From positions 1,228,470 through 1,292,469 of the forward strand of contig OX621175.1 of the NCBI GenBank assembly GCA_951640195.1: a DNA stretch of 64,000 bases. Reading direction: 5' to 3'. The stretch comes from Porpolomopsis calyptriformis. Lineage: Eukaryota; Basidiomycota; Agaricomycetes; Agaricales; Hygrophoraceae. The position numbers and the translations under genes were made by a program. Shown one piece after another: positions 1 through 11,888 of this stretch. Positions within the stretch are counted from its first letter, which is position 1. The number at the start of each line of letters is the position of its first letter. The notes below the pieces were generated by a model. It did not search any database. It saw only the letters and a list, made by a program, of their open reading frames with translations, and had not been told where the DNA came from.

Positions 1-200
1 CGTAGTCGACAGCAAGGTGCGCTGCCATCGAAGATCAAATTGATTAACCAACAATTATGACAGATCTTAATGTCATTGACCTAGTAACCACCGCGTCATT
101 CCCATACGGCCTTCGTATACCAAGTCACAAGGCATAGATCGTATCCTACACGTGGTGTGTCCAACACGCACCACCTACAAACACACGATAGAATGTGCAG
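1..200. repeat. Receptor 3'-flank repeat block (copy 1, partial)
   Basis: Non-coding sequence directly downstream of receptor R1. It resembles the sequence just 3' of R2 (about 3590-3830), R4 (about 9290-9480), R6 (about 12110-12344) and R7 (about 32380-32605). Shared words include gacagatctt and catacggccttcg. The receptors were therefore duplicated together with their 3' flanks. No gene is seen here. Confidence 0.7.
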
Positions 201-1486
201 TTAAGGCACTTGAGTGGGAGACATGAATTGTGCCTCCAAGTCATTGCCGACGGTCGCATCCTTACGGTTCCATAAAACAGGACCTGGATCAGTCCTAAAC
301 AGAGAAAACAGTGAGGGAAAAAAAAAAAGAATATTCATTGCAAACGTACTCGATGTGTCGTGATGACAATGCCACGAAAGTCTCTGGTAACGGCAATCTA
401 AGTATTGCCGTCCGAAACCAAACCCAAAGCTTTGGATACTCAGACCAAACTTCACGGGCGGTTGAGAACAACAACAAGAAAATATACCCCGAGCCAGGGA
501 AAGCCCACCATAATACCTTGACCTGGTTTAGACCCTCGGGTCCTAATACGATTGATGGAAGCTCTATCACGGTCGAATCGTTCGAATGAATGGCTTGCCA
601 GCTCTCAAGGGAGACCGGATGCGCTTCGAAATGGAGTTTGATGTATGCACTCCACCAGATAAGAGCCCACAAGCCCAGGATGATGCCCATTGCCATCACA
701 CGAAGATATTGTGCCAACGACAATGCCGCATCCCGAGATTTAAGATGGGGAGTGAGCAGTTTGGATTTCGCTTTGTGGTGTTTTACCAAGTGGTAGAGGG
801 TGATGGCTGAGGGTGATTGATAAGCCACGAAGATTCCACTACGAACAGAAAATTGCATACATCCATAAAGAAGAGTTCCCAACGAGAGCAGCACAGGCAG
901 ACTGGCCACGATCCCAAGCGCAACATTAGAAGGTAAGGCTGCATAATCGCAGCCAAAATCTTCGATAATCAGATAGCGAGCATTCTGAAATGAATAAACT
1001 ATGCAAGCGAGTGTTAATTAGTGGGTCAAGTTGGGAGTAGCAAGCAAGTTCTTGACATACACACGAACAACCAGAGACAAGGAAGACAGAAGGACATCAC
1101 CAATTCGAAAATCTTTCGGTGAAGGTTGGAATTGGGGGGGATAGGACGTTTGGACAAAATGAGCTCGAGATGTTTACAGATACAAAAAGTTGCAGCGGGG
1201 AGTCCCACAATGCCAGCCAGTTGAAAATAGTTTGCTGAAAGCTTGTTCATCAACGATATGAGTAATCCTTTGCAGAGAACTCACATATATCGCACCAAAG
1301 TGGTGCAGTGTCACGCACATTCCCAGCCCAAATGATTGGGTCGACGGCTTGGATTAAGCAAGCTCCAAACAGCCAGAATGACGCCAAAATGATTGCGACA
1401 TTCTGTACTCGTATTTGTCGCGGTAGGGGGATCAGCACCAGGACGGTTGCAATGAAGCCCACTACAGGAAGGTAGGGGTATCGCAT
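201..1486 (-). CDS. STE3-like pheromone receptor R1
   Basis: Seven-transmembrane G-protein-coupled receptor of the fungal a-factor receptor (STE3) family, expected in the plasma membrane. Five exons: 1486-1285, 1234-1061, 998-861, 806-350 and 294-201. Introns begin GTGAGT, GTATGT, GTATGC and GTACGT. The spliced length is 1065 nt, giving 354 aa with no internal stop. TM1 (about residues 6-26) is followed by the family signature LVLIPLPRQIRVQN. The WCDI motif comes before TM3, IIEDFGC before TM5, and TM7 lies near residue 270. The start is the ATG shared by all paralogues (M-x-YPYLPVVGF). The C-terminal tail is short and ends TQVP. It is closest to R2 and R3. Whether it signals in mating or is a non-mating receptor-like protein cannot be told from sequence. 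Confidence 0.9.
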
Positions 1487-2800
1487 TCGTGAATGCCAGC
1501 GACAGGCGTGAAGGGAAACAGGGGGGAAGGTGAGATATGTTGAAGCCGGGCATCCTTGGCCTCAAGCAAATTGTCAAGGCACTGCAAATTGTCAAAGCAC
1601 TGCCCCATTCAAAAATACAGCCTTCGGGAAATACGTGCATGATCGACCGGAATTCTGCTTACTAATATGCTAGGTTTCCGCGCCCGTAGTACAACGCATA
1701 CCATGCATGGAATATGGCGCCATCAAAGGTCATGCTTCTGCTTATATATATGAAAAATTGGAATGATTATGATAAATGTACAAGTACCTTGAGTAAGCAC
1801 CACCAATTCGAGGGATTTCACACTCGACGAACAGGGTAGGACCTCACCACTTAAATCGTAGGTGATGCAGACAATCTAAGAATGACACAACCAGTATTGA
1901 TGAACCTGAGTCTATGAGTTCTATCCATCGTTCTGATTCGGGGGAATCAACTTGCCCTGGTTGATCTGAGTCAAAGTGCATGTCTGCAACGAAGACAATG
2001 CCCTTGGCCAGGGCCAAAGAATCCGGTGCAGATGAGTGTGGATCTTGAACGAAGGTGGATGTACAGAAACCCCTGCTCTGATGGGGTGTTGTACATGATT
2101 CAAGAGTTGCCTATCTCCTTTGTTACGTTGCTTGATCAACTTTGGATGAGAGGGTGCCCGACCATGGTCTACCGAGGTGTTACAGCGTCTTCAGAGGTAA
2201 GAAAGACTCTGGCAAGGCCACTACCTCGGCGCTTCAGAACCCACAACATCATCATCAGATGTGGTGAGCCCAGGAGGTGCAAACCGTTTCCCAACACCCA
2301 TTACTCAGGTGGTGACGCATCCTCAGTACCTCCAAGTGCCGTCTGGAAAGAAATGGAGGTAATGGCGTTTAATGGAATGAGGTCCTGGATTGGAGTGTGA
2401 ATTCGGGTGGAAGTGAAAGAGTATTATCTAAGTTTCTGTCTCGTGCTGAGTATCTTTCATCATTCACTTTACTTACTACGACTTTACCGAACGCTCAGAT
2501 CCGGGACGGTACGGGGGCAAGCAAGTTAACCAAAACATCTGTCATGTCTACCGGCAAGCTGTCTCGAGCAGTGACTAGTTTGGATGGTGAACTCTTCTGC
2601 CACTGCATGGATTTCCAATGCTCATCTAGCTCCCTTTATCAACTAGATCGGGAGCGCAGGCCAACATCACGGCTTATCAACAATTCCTCCAGTAGTCGTC
2701 TCTCCATCCATTCCACTAGCGGGGGAAGACGTTTAAAATGCTTTGAGCAAGGCGCAGAACGATACACCAAGCTGTTATGCCGTATATAGGGTGCCCAGTG
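1487..2800. other. Intergenic, no supported gene
   Basis: Spacer between the R1 start and the NB-ARC relic. Open frames on both strands are short and I do not recognise them. The part at about 1920-2800 may be a decayed upstream section of the NB-ARC gene, but no P-loop can be read. Nothing resembling a short CaaX-ended pheromone precursor was found. Confidence 0.5.
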
Positions 2801-2839
2801 TCAGCAAGTCTCTGCATTACGCCCAAATATCATTTGATC

Positions 2840-3320
2840 AAGGCCAATAGTCATAGACATTCTGGATATCGACAGCCAGTGTCGACAAACTAAACGATAG
2901 ACTTTCCAATGACGTCCCAATCGATATCTGGAGGATCAAAATTTGAAACCGATTGTGGTTAGAGGAACCCAAGACCGTTAGTTTCTCATCTTTGATAACG
3001 TGGACAGGAGCTCAATTGATTTTTTTTAGATTCACCTTAATGTGCGAGGCAATATTCTTTACGATGCAGATGAAAAGCGTCACAAAGGCTTTCATTCCTT
3101 ATTTCAACTTCACCCTCTTGGACTGCGCGATTGCGCAAACCTTCTTCTACATGATGCCGGTGTCGATACAGAGATGGTAACTCTATTAAGCCACGCGGAG
3201 GAATTGGTCGAATGCCTTGGTCGTCTTCCTCTTGCTGTCGTCCAAGCGCGATTGTTTATGAGAAAAATGGACACCACTCTCGATGAAATGCACGACTTGT
3301 ACATGGGTGACGAAAGATAG
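2840..3320 (+). pseudogene. NB-ARC / STAND NTPase relic
   Basis: Fragments in shifting frames resemble the NB-ARC ATPase module of fungal NLR-like proteins. FWISTASVDK (near 2857) matches the strand after the P-loop. FDNVDRSSID (near 2990) matches Walker B. A long frame at 3042-3320 carries FQLHPLGLRDCANLLL and GRLPLAVVQA, the GLPLA-type motif. Frame changes and stops separate the pieces and no P-loop remains, so it is broken. It lies on the plus strand, opposite to the receptors, in the R2-R1 spacer. The assignment rests on motif order only. Confidence 0.6.
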
Positions 3321-3833
3321 ATGTAGGTCCGTATACACCGACGTATTACTCGCATTATACTCAATAGTTATTCGCTGTGATGACAGGGAGAATGACTTAA
3401 CCCGATACCAGAGGCAATCGGTAGCAACCACGTTCACCAAATAGTTCAATGAACTGCAAGAAGAATCAGGCGAGCATCAGCAATCTCTTCAAAATTCTTC
3501 CCTTCCTAAATGGCATTTAGATGGGCATCTCTTGAAAGATGCAGTATGGCATGCGGATGTTGGGTAGTATACTTTTCAAAAACGTGCACAAATGGCGACG
3601 GATACAGCAAGGTGTGCTGCCGCCGAAGGCCAATTTGATTAACCAACACGAGTAATGACAGATCATTAATGTTACATTAACCTAGTAACCTGACAGCGTC
3701 ATTCCCATACGGCCTTTGACTCGCCCGTATACCGAGTCGCCAGGCATAGATAATATTATACACACGGTGTTTCCAACACATACCAATCTATAAATACACG
3801 ACAGAGAAATGCTGAAAGCATGGCTAAGGGACT
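3321..3833. repeat. Spacer with receptor 3'-flank block (copy 2)
   Basis: No gene is seen. From about 3590 to 3830 it repeats the block found 3' of R1, R4, R6 and R7, including a gacagatcat word and catacggcctttgactcgcc. Confidence 0.65.
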
Positions 3834-5111
3834 TTAGTGGTGGATATGAACGACTGGTAACTCCAAGTCATTGCCGATGGTCGCATCCTTATGGATCCAT
3901 AAAACAGGACTTGGATCGGATCTAAACAGAAAAAACAGTTGAAGACGAAAAAAGAATATTCATGCAGAGGTGGACAGACGTACCCCAACAACGTTACCGA
4001 CTTGTCTGGTACTGGAGATCTAAGGATTGTCGTCCGAAACCAGCCCCAAAACTTTTGGTACTCAGACCAAACTTCATAGCTGGTCGAAAACAACAAGAAG
4101 TAAGCATACGCTGAGGCAGGGAAAGACCACCATAAGAGCAGGGAGCGGTGTATATCCTTTGGTTGAAACATGGTTGCTGGAATCTCTATCACGGTTGAAT
4201 CCGTTGAATGAATGGCTTTCCAGCTCTCGAGGGGGTCCGAAGGACCTTCGAGATGAAATCTGATGTCGATGATCAACCAGGCAAGACCCCAAATCCCCAC
4301 GACGAGGCTCATTGCCATTACACGATGATATTGTGCCCACGATATTGCCGCATCCCGAGATTTAAGATGAGGCGTGAGCAGTCTGGAAGTTGCTTTGTGG
4401 TGTTTTATTAGGTGGTAGAGAGCGATGGCTAAATGCAATTGATGAGCTACGAAAATTTGATCGCAAACAGAAATTTACACACATCCATAAATGAGAGTTC
4501 CCACAGAGAGGATCATCGGCAGACTGATGAGGATTCCAACTGTAACATAAGAACGCAAAGACACAGGACTACAGCCAAAATCTTCGATAATCAGATAGCG
4601 AGCATTTTGAAAGGAGTAATCTGTGCAAGCGAGTGTTAAATACGAGTTTAGTAGGGCAGAAGCAAGCAGGCTCTTGACGTACACACAAATAACCAGAGAC
4701 AAGGAAGACCGAAGCACATCACAGATTCGAAAATCTTTCGGCGGAGAGGGTTGCCATAAGAGGAGATAGGACGTTTGGACGAAATAAGCTCGAGATGTTT
4801 ACAGACACAAAAGGTCGCAGCTGGGAGTCCGACAATGGAAGCCACTTGAAAATAGGTTGCTGGATGCTTGTTCATCAACGATATGAATAATCGCCTACAG
4901 AGAACTCACATATATCGCACCAAACTGGCGCACAGTCACGCACATTCCCAGCCCAAATGAGTGCGTTGACGGATTGGATTAAGCAAACTCCAAACAGCCA
5001 GAATGACGCCAAAATGATCGCGACATTCTGTACTCGTATTTGTCGTGGTAGAGGAAACAGCACCAGGACCATCGCGATAAAGCCCACTACGGGGAGGTAG
5101 GGGTACAACAT
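3834..5111 (-). CDS. STE3-like pheromone receptor R2
   Basis: Receptor-array member with the same gene structure as R1. Exons are 5111-4910, 4859-4683, 4620-4483, 4428-3984 and 3921-3834. The spliced CDS is 1050 nt (349 aa) and intact. Exon 2 is one codon longer than in R1. It has LVLFPLPRQIRVQN after TM1, PVWCDI before TM3 and IIEDFGC before TM5. The last intron (GTACGT to TTTAG) is in frame, so unspliced RNA would stay open to 3824 with a different tail. The spliced tail (VLWIHKDATIGNDLE) matches R1 and is preferred. The upstream region carries the block also seen upstream of R3. Confidence 0.88.
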
Positions 5112-5716
5112 TCCTGAATGCCAGCGAATGCTGCAAAGAAAACCGTAGAAGGTAAGGTGCGTTGGAGCCGGACATCTCTAGCCCCCAAAGTACAGTGTCA
5201 AAGCACTGCCCTGATCGATAAGGTGGAATCACTAAACACAGCATCTTGAAAGCACGTATATAACATACGTGTGAAGGCCCTATATCCGGGGCATAAAATG
5301 CCTGTCATGGTGGTGGTCTGTAGCATGTGGAACCGTCAAATCCAAAACTGGATGACAAGATCACCGAATGGCATTGAATGCCAAATTGACGAAACATTCA
5401 GCACCCGTCGGAAGATGCGATGGTTCCCAAGAAAAAAGTGTTCATGGCCTGTTCATGGCCTGTTCATGGCATGCAAATTTACGGACCCCAAATGCAGCAT
5501 GGTATGCTCCGATCAAAGATCAGTCTGGATGTTGGAGCGCAAACCATCATTTTCATAATTATACAAGAAGGGTCTTACAAACTGGTGCCAGAATTGGACT
5601 AGGAGCCCACATCAAGGAGTACGGAAACATGTGAAAGAAAAGAACCCTGCCTTAAACCACCCACCAAACCATAATAATGTCCACGGCGAGTGACCTTGCT
5701 TGTGCGAAGTGACTTA
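5112..5716. other. Intergenic, R2 5' flank with 12-bp tandem repeat
   Basis: No supported gene. At about 5255-5480 it is a diverged copy of the block upstream of R3 (about 9025-9260), with shared words such as gaaggcc, tataaaa and aatggcattcgaatgcc. At about 5439-5473 the unit ttcatggcctg is repeated almost three times. A 95-codon plus-strand frame at 5271-5558 has no recognised homology. Confidence 0.5.
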
Positions 5717-6673
5717 TCATTCATCATCATCATCGGAGAGATCATCATCATCCTCGGAAAGATCATCATCATCGTGATGATGACGATTAACGAACACCGC
5801 GCCCTCCGCATTTCCTTGGAAGGGGTTGGGAGCGAATTTTGAGGCTTCATAACTCTGAGAGACACGATTGAACTTGATTATAAAGATTCCACCGCCAATT
5901 TCCTGCCCTACGAGAACATTTCCACCAAGACCACGGAAGGCGGACTTGGGGCATTTGAGGATTCGGCTCTCCCAGTCAGCAGCGAAGTAGGCGCCTCCCG
6001 AACAGCCGAACTCTTTGAGCCCAAATGGGATGACTGAAATGTTCCCAGGTTGGGGGAAACTGACTATGGTGCTGATCGTCGGAGGCACGCTTGCGCTGAT
6101 GGAATAAACTTTTCCTTGTTCTTCGGCGGACACCCATATTTCCCCACCATGCGGACCTAGGCATTTAGGAACTACTGCCAGGGTATCACCGAGGACTGCG
6201 TTATGTACATTGGCGAATGGTTTCAACGTGGCGCCACGCATCGATGGATCGGCGCGGTACACATTGCCCTTCATGTCGGTCAAGATCATGTCGTAACAGA
6301 ATGTTCCGACCCGATCAAAGGTAATGCCGGTTCCATGAAAATCAACGCTCGTGGAAATGACTGCGAAAAGTCGGACGACCGATCCATCAGGTGTGATCTC
6401 AAAGATCTTGCTGGCCTGAGTGACATAGACATATCCAGCAAGATCTTCCCAGGGACCAAGGCCGGGGTTCACATCTATTTCGCACTCCTGGGTACCACGA
6501 GTGCTTGGAAATGTGGGAGCGAATACGCTCTCTTTTCCATCTTCGGTCACCTTGAAGATCGTGGGGGCCCCATCCTTGTCGATCTCAAAAACAGTGTACA
6601 AGAGTGCGTGTCGCTGGAGTGCTACGCCGACCACACCCCCATGGGTGACCGTGAAGAAAGTCGAGAAGGACAT
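5717..6673 (-). CDS. Beta-propeller protein, SMP-30/NHL-like
   Basis: About 318 aa from a candidate Met at 6673; the frame is open up to 7168. Repeated strands (YTVFEIDKDG, GYVYVTQASKIFEITPDG, GNVYRADPS, GEIWVSAEEQGKVYSIS, GGAYFAADWESRILK) have the rhythm of a six-bladed propeller of the SMP-30/gluconolactonase/NHL type. Substrate and location are unknown. The C-terminus ends in an acidic DDDDLSEDDDDLSDDDDE-type tail encoded by an atc/gat microsatellite at about 5717-5780. The true 5' exon and any signal peptide are not resolved. A hydrophobic stretch lies in another frame at 6756-6956, so an extra small exon is likely. It is same-strand with the receptors, between R3 and R2, but unrelated to them. 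Confidence 0.6.
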   Translation of the reverse strand: MSFSTFFTVTHGGVVGVALQRHALLYTVFEIDKDGAPTIFKVTEDGKESVFAPTFPSTRGTQECEIDVNPGLGPWEDLAGYVYVTQASKIFEITPDGSVVRLFAVISTSVDFHGTGITFDRVGTFCYDMILTDMKGNVYRADPSMRGATLKPFANVHNAVLGDTLAVVPKCLGPHGGEIWVSAEEQGKVYSISASVPPTISTIVSFPQPGNISVIPFGLKEFGCSGGAYFAADWESRILKCPKSAFRGLGGNVLVGQEIGGGIFIIKFNRVSQSYEASKFAPNPFQGNAEGAVFVNRHHHDDDDLSEDDDDLSDDDDE

Positions 6674-7267
6674 ATGGATGAGGAGGTAACGACGACAATG
6701 AACCTGACGAGGGAGGTGGTGAGAGATGACGATACCTACGAATCTGACGACGAACCTAGCAACAACGGGATGTAGAGACGATGAGGACAACGGCAGCGGA
6801 GACGGCAGGGAGTGAGGACAACGATGGGGTGAGGACAATGATGACAAGAGATGAGGATGGCAAGGGAGACGTAATGAGAAAGGATGGCGAGAGGGGAGCA
6901 GCAATTGTGCGAGATAGTGGTTGAGGTGGGAGCGGTCGAACGGGGACGTTATGCAACTTTCCAACAAGCCCGGTATTTGTAGCATTTCGAGCGCATCGAA
7001 GGTATCAAGTTTCCACGCTCTGATTGGATACAAGTACGTATTCTGGGTGAATTTGATACATGGGCGCTGTGATACTGTAGGTCGAACGGGATGATCGATC
7101 GGTCGATCCGCATCGAATGCTGCCACCCGCACCATTGCGATTAAAGAAGGTCCAATCTTCCGGGCCACCGTGCACTCTTGAACACATCATAAACTGGCAC
7201 GCAAAGTTATACTATGATGTGTTTAGGATCCTTGGGATTTAGTAAATCTCAAAGATCATAGTGAGCC

Positions 7268-7450
7268 CAAAAATTCACCGTTTTCCGTTGACCTGGCATC
7301 GGAATCACAGAAGGGTGAAGTCCGTTGTATGGTCACATTTGCAGCCAAGACCAAGTCCAAAATTCACCGTTTTCTGTTGACTTGGCATCAGAATCCTAGA
7401 AGAGGGAAGCCCGTTGTACGGGCTTCTGACATTTGCAGCTAAGACCAACC
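7268..7450. repeat. Imperfect tandem repeat, about 90-bp unit, 2 copies
   Basis: Two adjacent units begin aaaattcaccgtttt (about 7268 and 7358). They continue through tgttgac, tggcatc, gaatc and ccgttgta to catttgcagc and aagacca. They differ at scattered sites. No coding role is seen; it lies between the beta-propeller gene and the R3 3' end. Confidence 0.75.
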
Positions 7451-7600
7451 AAGTAACAAGTAGCACCGCACACAGCTTGATTTGGGACCAGATACCCACC
7501 AAGGTAGAACAATGCTGGACTTGTTACATAGCAGGCCCTCAGATAATACCGAGGGCCTTTACTTCCTGACCCAGACCACCTAAGCAGCTCGCGTGCGCTA

Positions 7601-8895
7601 TCACTGAAGCCCCTTGGTGGGAACTTTAAACGGCCGACTAGGTGGCTCCAAGTCATTACCGAGGGTTGTGTGAATATGGATCGGTAAAACATGACTCGGA
7701 ACGGACCTAAACAGAAGAATTAGCCGAGGAAATGAGAATATTCATAAAGCATGTACGGTGATGACAATGCTACCGACTTCTCCGGTACTGGCGACCTAAG
7801 GATTGCCGTCCGAAACCAACCCCAAAACTTTTGGTACTCATACCAAACTTCACGGCTGGTTGAAAACAGCAAGAAGTAAGCATACGCTGAGGCAGGGAAA
7901 GACCACCATAACAGCTGGAAGCGATGTATATCCTTTGGTTGGAACAAGATTGCTGGAATCTCTATCACAGTCGAATCAGTCGAGTGAATGGCTTTCCAGC
8001 TCTCAAGAGGGACCGAAGGATCTTCCAGATGGAGTTTGATGTCAATGCTCAACCAGACAAGACCCCAAATGGCCAGGATGAGGCTCATCGCCATCACACG
8101 ATAATATTGTGCCCATGATATTGCTGCATCCCGAGATTTAAGATGAGGCGCGAGCAGTCTGGAAGTTACTTTGTGGTGTTTTATTAGGTGGTAGAGAGCG
8201 ATGGCTAAGTGAGATTGGTGAGCTATGAAGATTCGATCGCAAACAGAAATTTACACACATCCATAAACGAGAGTTCCGACTGAGAGGAACATCGGCAGAC
8301 TGATGATGATTCCAATCGCAACATTAGAACGCGAAGATACGGGACTACAGCCAAAATCTTCGATAATCAGATAGCGAGCATTTTGAAAGGAATAATCTAT
8401 GCAAGCCAGTGTTAAATGCGAGGTTAGTGGGTCAAGTCGGGGGAAGTAAGAAATCTCTTGACATACACACAAATAACCAGAGACAGGGGAGACCGAGGCA
8501 CATCACAGATTCGAAAATCTTTCGGCGGAGAGGGTTGGCATGAGAGGAGATAGGACGTTTGGACGAAATAAGCTCGAGATGTTTACAGATACAAAAAGTC
8601 GCAGCGGGGAGTCCGACAATGGAAGCCACTTGAAAATAGGATGCTGAATGTTTGTTCGTCAGCGATATGAATAATCGGCTACAGAGAACTCACATATATC
8701 GCACCAAACTGGCGCAGAGTCACGCACATTTCCAGCCCAAATGACTGTGTTGACAGATTGGATTAAGCAAGCTCCAAACAGCCAGAATGACGCCAAAATG
8801 ATTGCGACATTTCGTGCTCGTATTTGTCGTGGTAGAGGGATCAGGACCAGGATGGTTGCAATGATACCCACTACGGGGAGGTAAGTATACAACAT
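7601..8895 (-). CDS. STE3-like pheromone receptor R3
   Basis: Seven-TM STE3-family receptor. Exons are 8895-8694, 8643-8467, 8396-8259, 8204-7757 and 7706-7601. The spliced CDS is 1071 nt (356 aa), the longest of the set, with no internal stop. It carries LVLIPLPRQIRARN, PVWCDI and IIEDFGC. The last exon is longer than in the sisters and ends at TGA 7601-7603. The start at 8895 (MLYTYLPVVG) matches the others; an upstream in-frame Met at 8955 would add an unlikely 20-residue extension. R1, R2 and R3 form one sequence subgroup. Confidence 0.88.
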
Positions 8896-9480
8896 TCCTG
8901 AATGCCAGCAACTGGTGTAAAGGAAAACGGGAGCTGGACATCCTCTGGCCGCCAAAGTAAAATGTCAAAGCACTGCCCCGATCGATAAGGCGGAATCATC
9001 AAACACAGCGTTTTCTTGAAAGCGCCTAGATAATATGCGCGCGAAGGCCATATATCCATAATAGCGTCAGGGTGGGCTGGCGACAGGCTGTATTGCTTAC
9101 TGATTGACAATGAAATGGGGTATAAAACGCCTGTTATGGGGCCGAAAAGCTGGTCCGGATCGCGCCGAAAATGACAAGATCACTGAATGGCATTCGAATG
9201 CCGGATCGACGAAACGTTCAGCATAAGATGCTGTATGGTTTCCAAGAAAAAGTGTTGATGACGCGCAAACTTTGAGGGAATGTGGTCAACGAGATACAGC
9301 ACTGTGTACGGCCATCAAGATCAACCTGATTGGCTAAAAGCGTCGTAACAGATCTTCATGTTACATTAAATTAAACTACAGCATTTCCCATACGGCCTTC
9401 GACTCGCCTGTATATCGAATCGCCAGATATGCTACCGAGATGACCCTATAAACACATGAAAGAAAACTGCTGATCCATGG
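8896..9480. repeat. R4-R3 intergenic block, repeated elsewhere in the array
   Basis: No gene. Repeated at 11889-12344 and 32149-32605, and in part at 5255-5480. It carries a plus-strand TATA-like tataaaac at 9121-9128, conserved in the other copies near 11976 and 32234. The right half is the 3'-flank block shared by several receptors. Confidence 0.7.
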
Positions 9481-10771
9481 CTAAGGCACTTGAGTGGAAG
9501 AATGAGCCGAGGACTTGGAGTCATTGGTGATGGTCATATCGATATGGACCGGTAACACATGACTTGGAACAGACCTAAACAGAAAAATTAGATGAAGAAA
9601 GGAGCAATGATAAGGTGAGCAAACGCACTCTGTGTGCAGTGACGACAATGCAGCATGCTTCTTTGGTAAGGACAATCTAAGGATTGCGGTCCGAAACCAA
9701 ACCCAGAACATTTGGTACTCGGACCAAACTTCACGGCTGGTGGCAAACAACAAGAAGAAAAGATAGGCTGAGCTAGGGAAAGACCACCATACTACCTGGG
9801 ATTGATGGAGAATCTTTGGTCCATATACGCTCGCCGGCACCTCTATCACGGTCGAATCGGCGGAATGAATGGCATTCCAGCTCCCAAGGGGAATAGAATG
9901 CTTTACGATCTCGTACCCGAGCACCAGACTTATCCAGGCAAGAGCCCAGACGCCAAGAACAATGCTCATTGCCATCAGACGACAATACTGTGTCAATGAT
10001 ATTGTTGCATCGCGAGATATAAGATGGGACGTGAGCAGTTTAGAGGTTTCTCTGTGGTGTTTTATCAAGTGGCAAAGAGCCACGACTAAATTATGATTGA
10101 TGAGTTTGGAGGATTCGATCGTGAAAAGAAATCGCGCACATCCATATACGAGAGTTCCCACCGAGAGTAGTATCGGTAGACTGACGATGATTGCAGGTGC
10201 AACATTAGAGCTGAAAAAACCCAAATCGCAGCCAAAATCTTCGAGAATGACAAAGCGAGCGGTCTGAAAGCAATAGCCTACAAGGCCAAGTGTTGAATGT
10301 TAAATTAGTGTGTCGAGTTGAGCATAGAAAATCTCAACGTACACACAAGCAACCAGAGACAGGGAAGTGCGAAGCACATCATGGAGTCGAAAACTTTTCG
10401 GCGAGTTGGGTTATTACAGGGGATGGGACGTCTGGATGAAACAAGCTCGAGATGTTTGCAGACACACAAAGCCGCGGCAGGGATTCCGACAAAGGAAGCT
10501 TGTCGGAAATGGGATGCTGGAGGCTTGTTCGTTAAGGATACCAAGACATTAATTTCACAGAAACCTTACATATGTCGCACCAAACCGGTGCAGAGTTACG
10601 CACATTCCCAGCCCAAATGATGGGCTCGACGGAATGTTTCAAGCCATCTCCAAACAACCAGAACGACGCCGAAATGGTTGCGATATTCCGTACTCGTATT
10701 TGGCGTGGTAGAGGGACGAGCACCAGAAACGTTGCAATAAAGCCCACTATGGGGAGGTAAAGATAGGGCAT
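9481..10771 (-). CDS. STE3-like pheromone receptor R4 (type A)
   Basis: Exons are 10771-10570, 10516-10343, 10277-10140, 10085-9629 and 9574-9481. The spliced length is 1065 nt (354 aa), open throughout. Intron 1 starts GTAAGG, as in R7, instead of GTGAGT as in R1-R3. Signatures are LVLVPLPRQIRVRN after TM1, PVWCDI, and VILEDFGC before TM5. The tail ends SSTQVP. It is near-identical to R7 and to pseudogene R6 (type A). Together with the spacer and R5 it parallels the R7-spacer-R8 segment. Confidence 0.9.
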
Positions 10772-11101
10772 CCCCGAATGCCAGCAACACTCCTGTAGAG
10801 AGTGGGTGATGGAAGACAGTGAGTATTATAACTGAATGTCCTGAGGCCCTTACAAGTCAAAGCACCAGGCCATTCAAAGATGCAGAATCTTCAGATACAT
10901 CAAGCCCTTACAGTAGACCATATGGTCAGGGATATCGGGCTGGGAAATGTGGAGCCGATAGAGTTTTTGCTTACTAACGATTCCATTACGACAATCACAA
11001 GATGGGAACATGTTGGATTGATAGTCAAAGCGTCTTGGTGGGAACTTTTAACGACTGATTAGACGACTCCAAGTCCTTACTGACAGTTATATCGATATGG
11101 A
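10772..11101. repeat. R5-R4 spacer, paralogous to the R8-R7 spacer
   Basis: No gene is seen. About 10860-11045 aligns with about 34008-34198 (gggatatcgggctgggaaat, gagtttttgcttactaa and others). This shows that R4+R5 and R7+R8 are copies of one two-gene segment. Confidence 0.75.
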
Positions 11102-11888
11102 TCAGTGAGGCATGACTGGGGCGGACCTAAAGTAAAAATAACACTCAGAATCGAGTATTCGTTGTTGAAGTGAAGGTACGTACTCCATGCACACTAATGC
11201 CGACGAGACGGATTTCTCGGGTAACGGAAATCTAACGATTGTCCTCCGAAACCAGACCCCAAACCTTTCGTACTCGGCCCAAATGTCACGGCCGGTTGCA
11301 AACAACAACAACAAGATGTACCCTGAGCCAGTAAAAGCCCACCACGTTACTTGAGAGCGATGGAGAATTTTGGGTCCAAGGGTGGTCGCTGGAAGCTCTA
11401 TCACAATCGAGTCAGTTGAATGGATGGCGTTCCAGCTTTCGAGAGGGATAGAGTGCTCTTCAACACTGTAGTGGAGGTCTATACACAATCAGGAAAGACC
11501 CCAAACGCCAAGGGTAATGCTCAGAGGGATATATTGAGTCCATGATAATGCTGCATTGCGAGATATGAGATGGCTCTGTCTTATTGGGTGGTAAAGAGCG
11601 ATGATTGAAGGATGATTAGTGAGTGGGAGGATTCGATAGCGAAGAAACATTTGCGCACATCCATAAATGAGAGTTCCTGTAGAAAGCAGTGTTGGCGGAC
11701 TGGCCATGATCACGACTGCAGCAGTCGAGTTGAAAAATAACAAAGCGAGCAGTCTGGAAGGAGTAAGCTATAGGTCGAGAGTGTTTGAATTAATTCGTTG
11801 AGTTAAGAGTAGCAAGTAAATTTCTTGACGGACGCACGAGTAGCCAGAGACAAGGAAGTGGGAAGCACACGATGGCCTCGAAAATAAT
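11102..11888 (-). pseudogene. STE3-like receptor pseudogene R5 (type B)
   Basis: Remnant of a receptor close to R8. Exon 1 and most of exon 2 are gone: similarity stops at about 11880-11888, where the sequence changes directly into the spacer repeat. Compared with R8, it has a TGG-to-TGA nonsense change near 11488, loss of bases at about 11520-11580 (including part of the HHRATRKLL region) and a one-base deletion in the last exon that gives early stop. It cannot encode a 7-TM protein. The same exon-2 breakpoint is present in R5b. Confidence 0.85.

Noticed and set aside
5271..5558. 95-codon frame upstream of R2
   Set aside because: It lies in a repeated spacer block and the frame is not kept in the other copies.
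7690..8895. R3 as a pseudogene because its last exon differs
   Set aside because: With the conserved phase-2 donor (CC|GTACAT) the frame continues to TGA at 7601 and the whole CDS is open.
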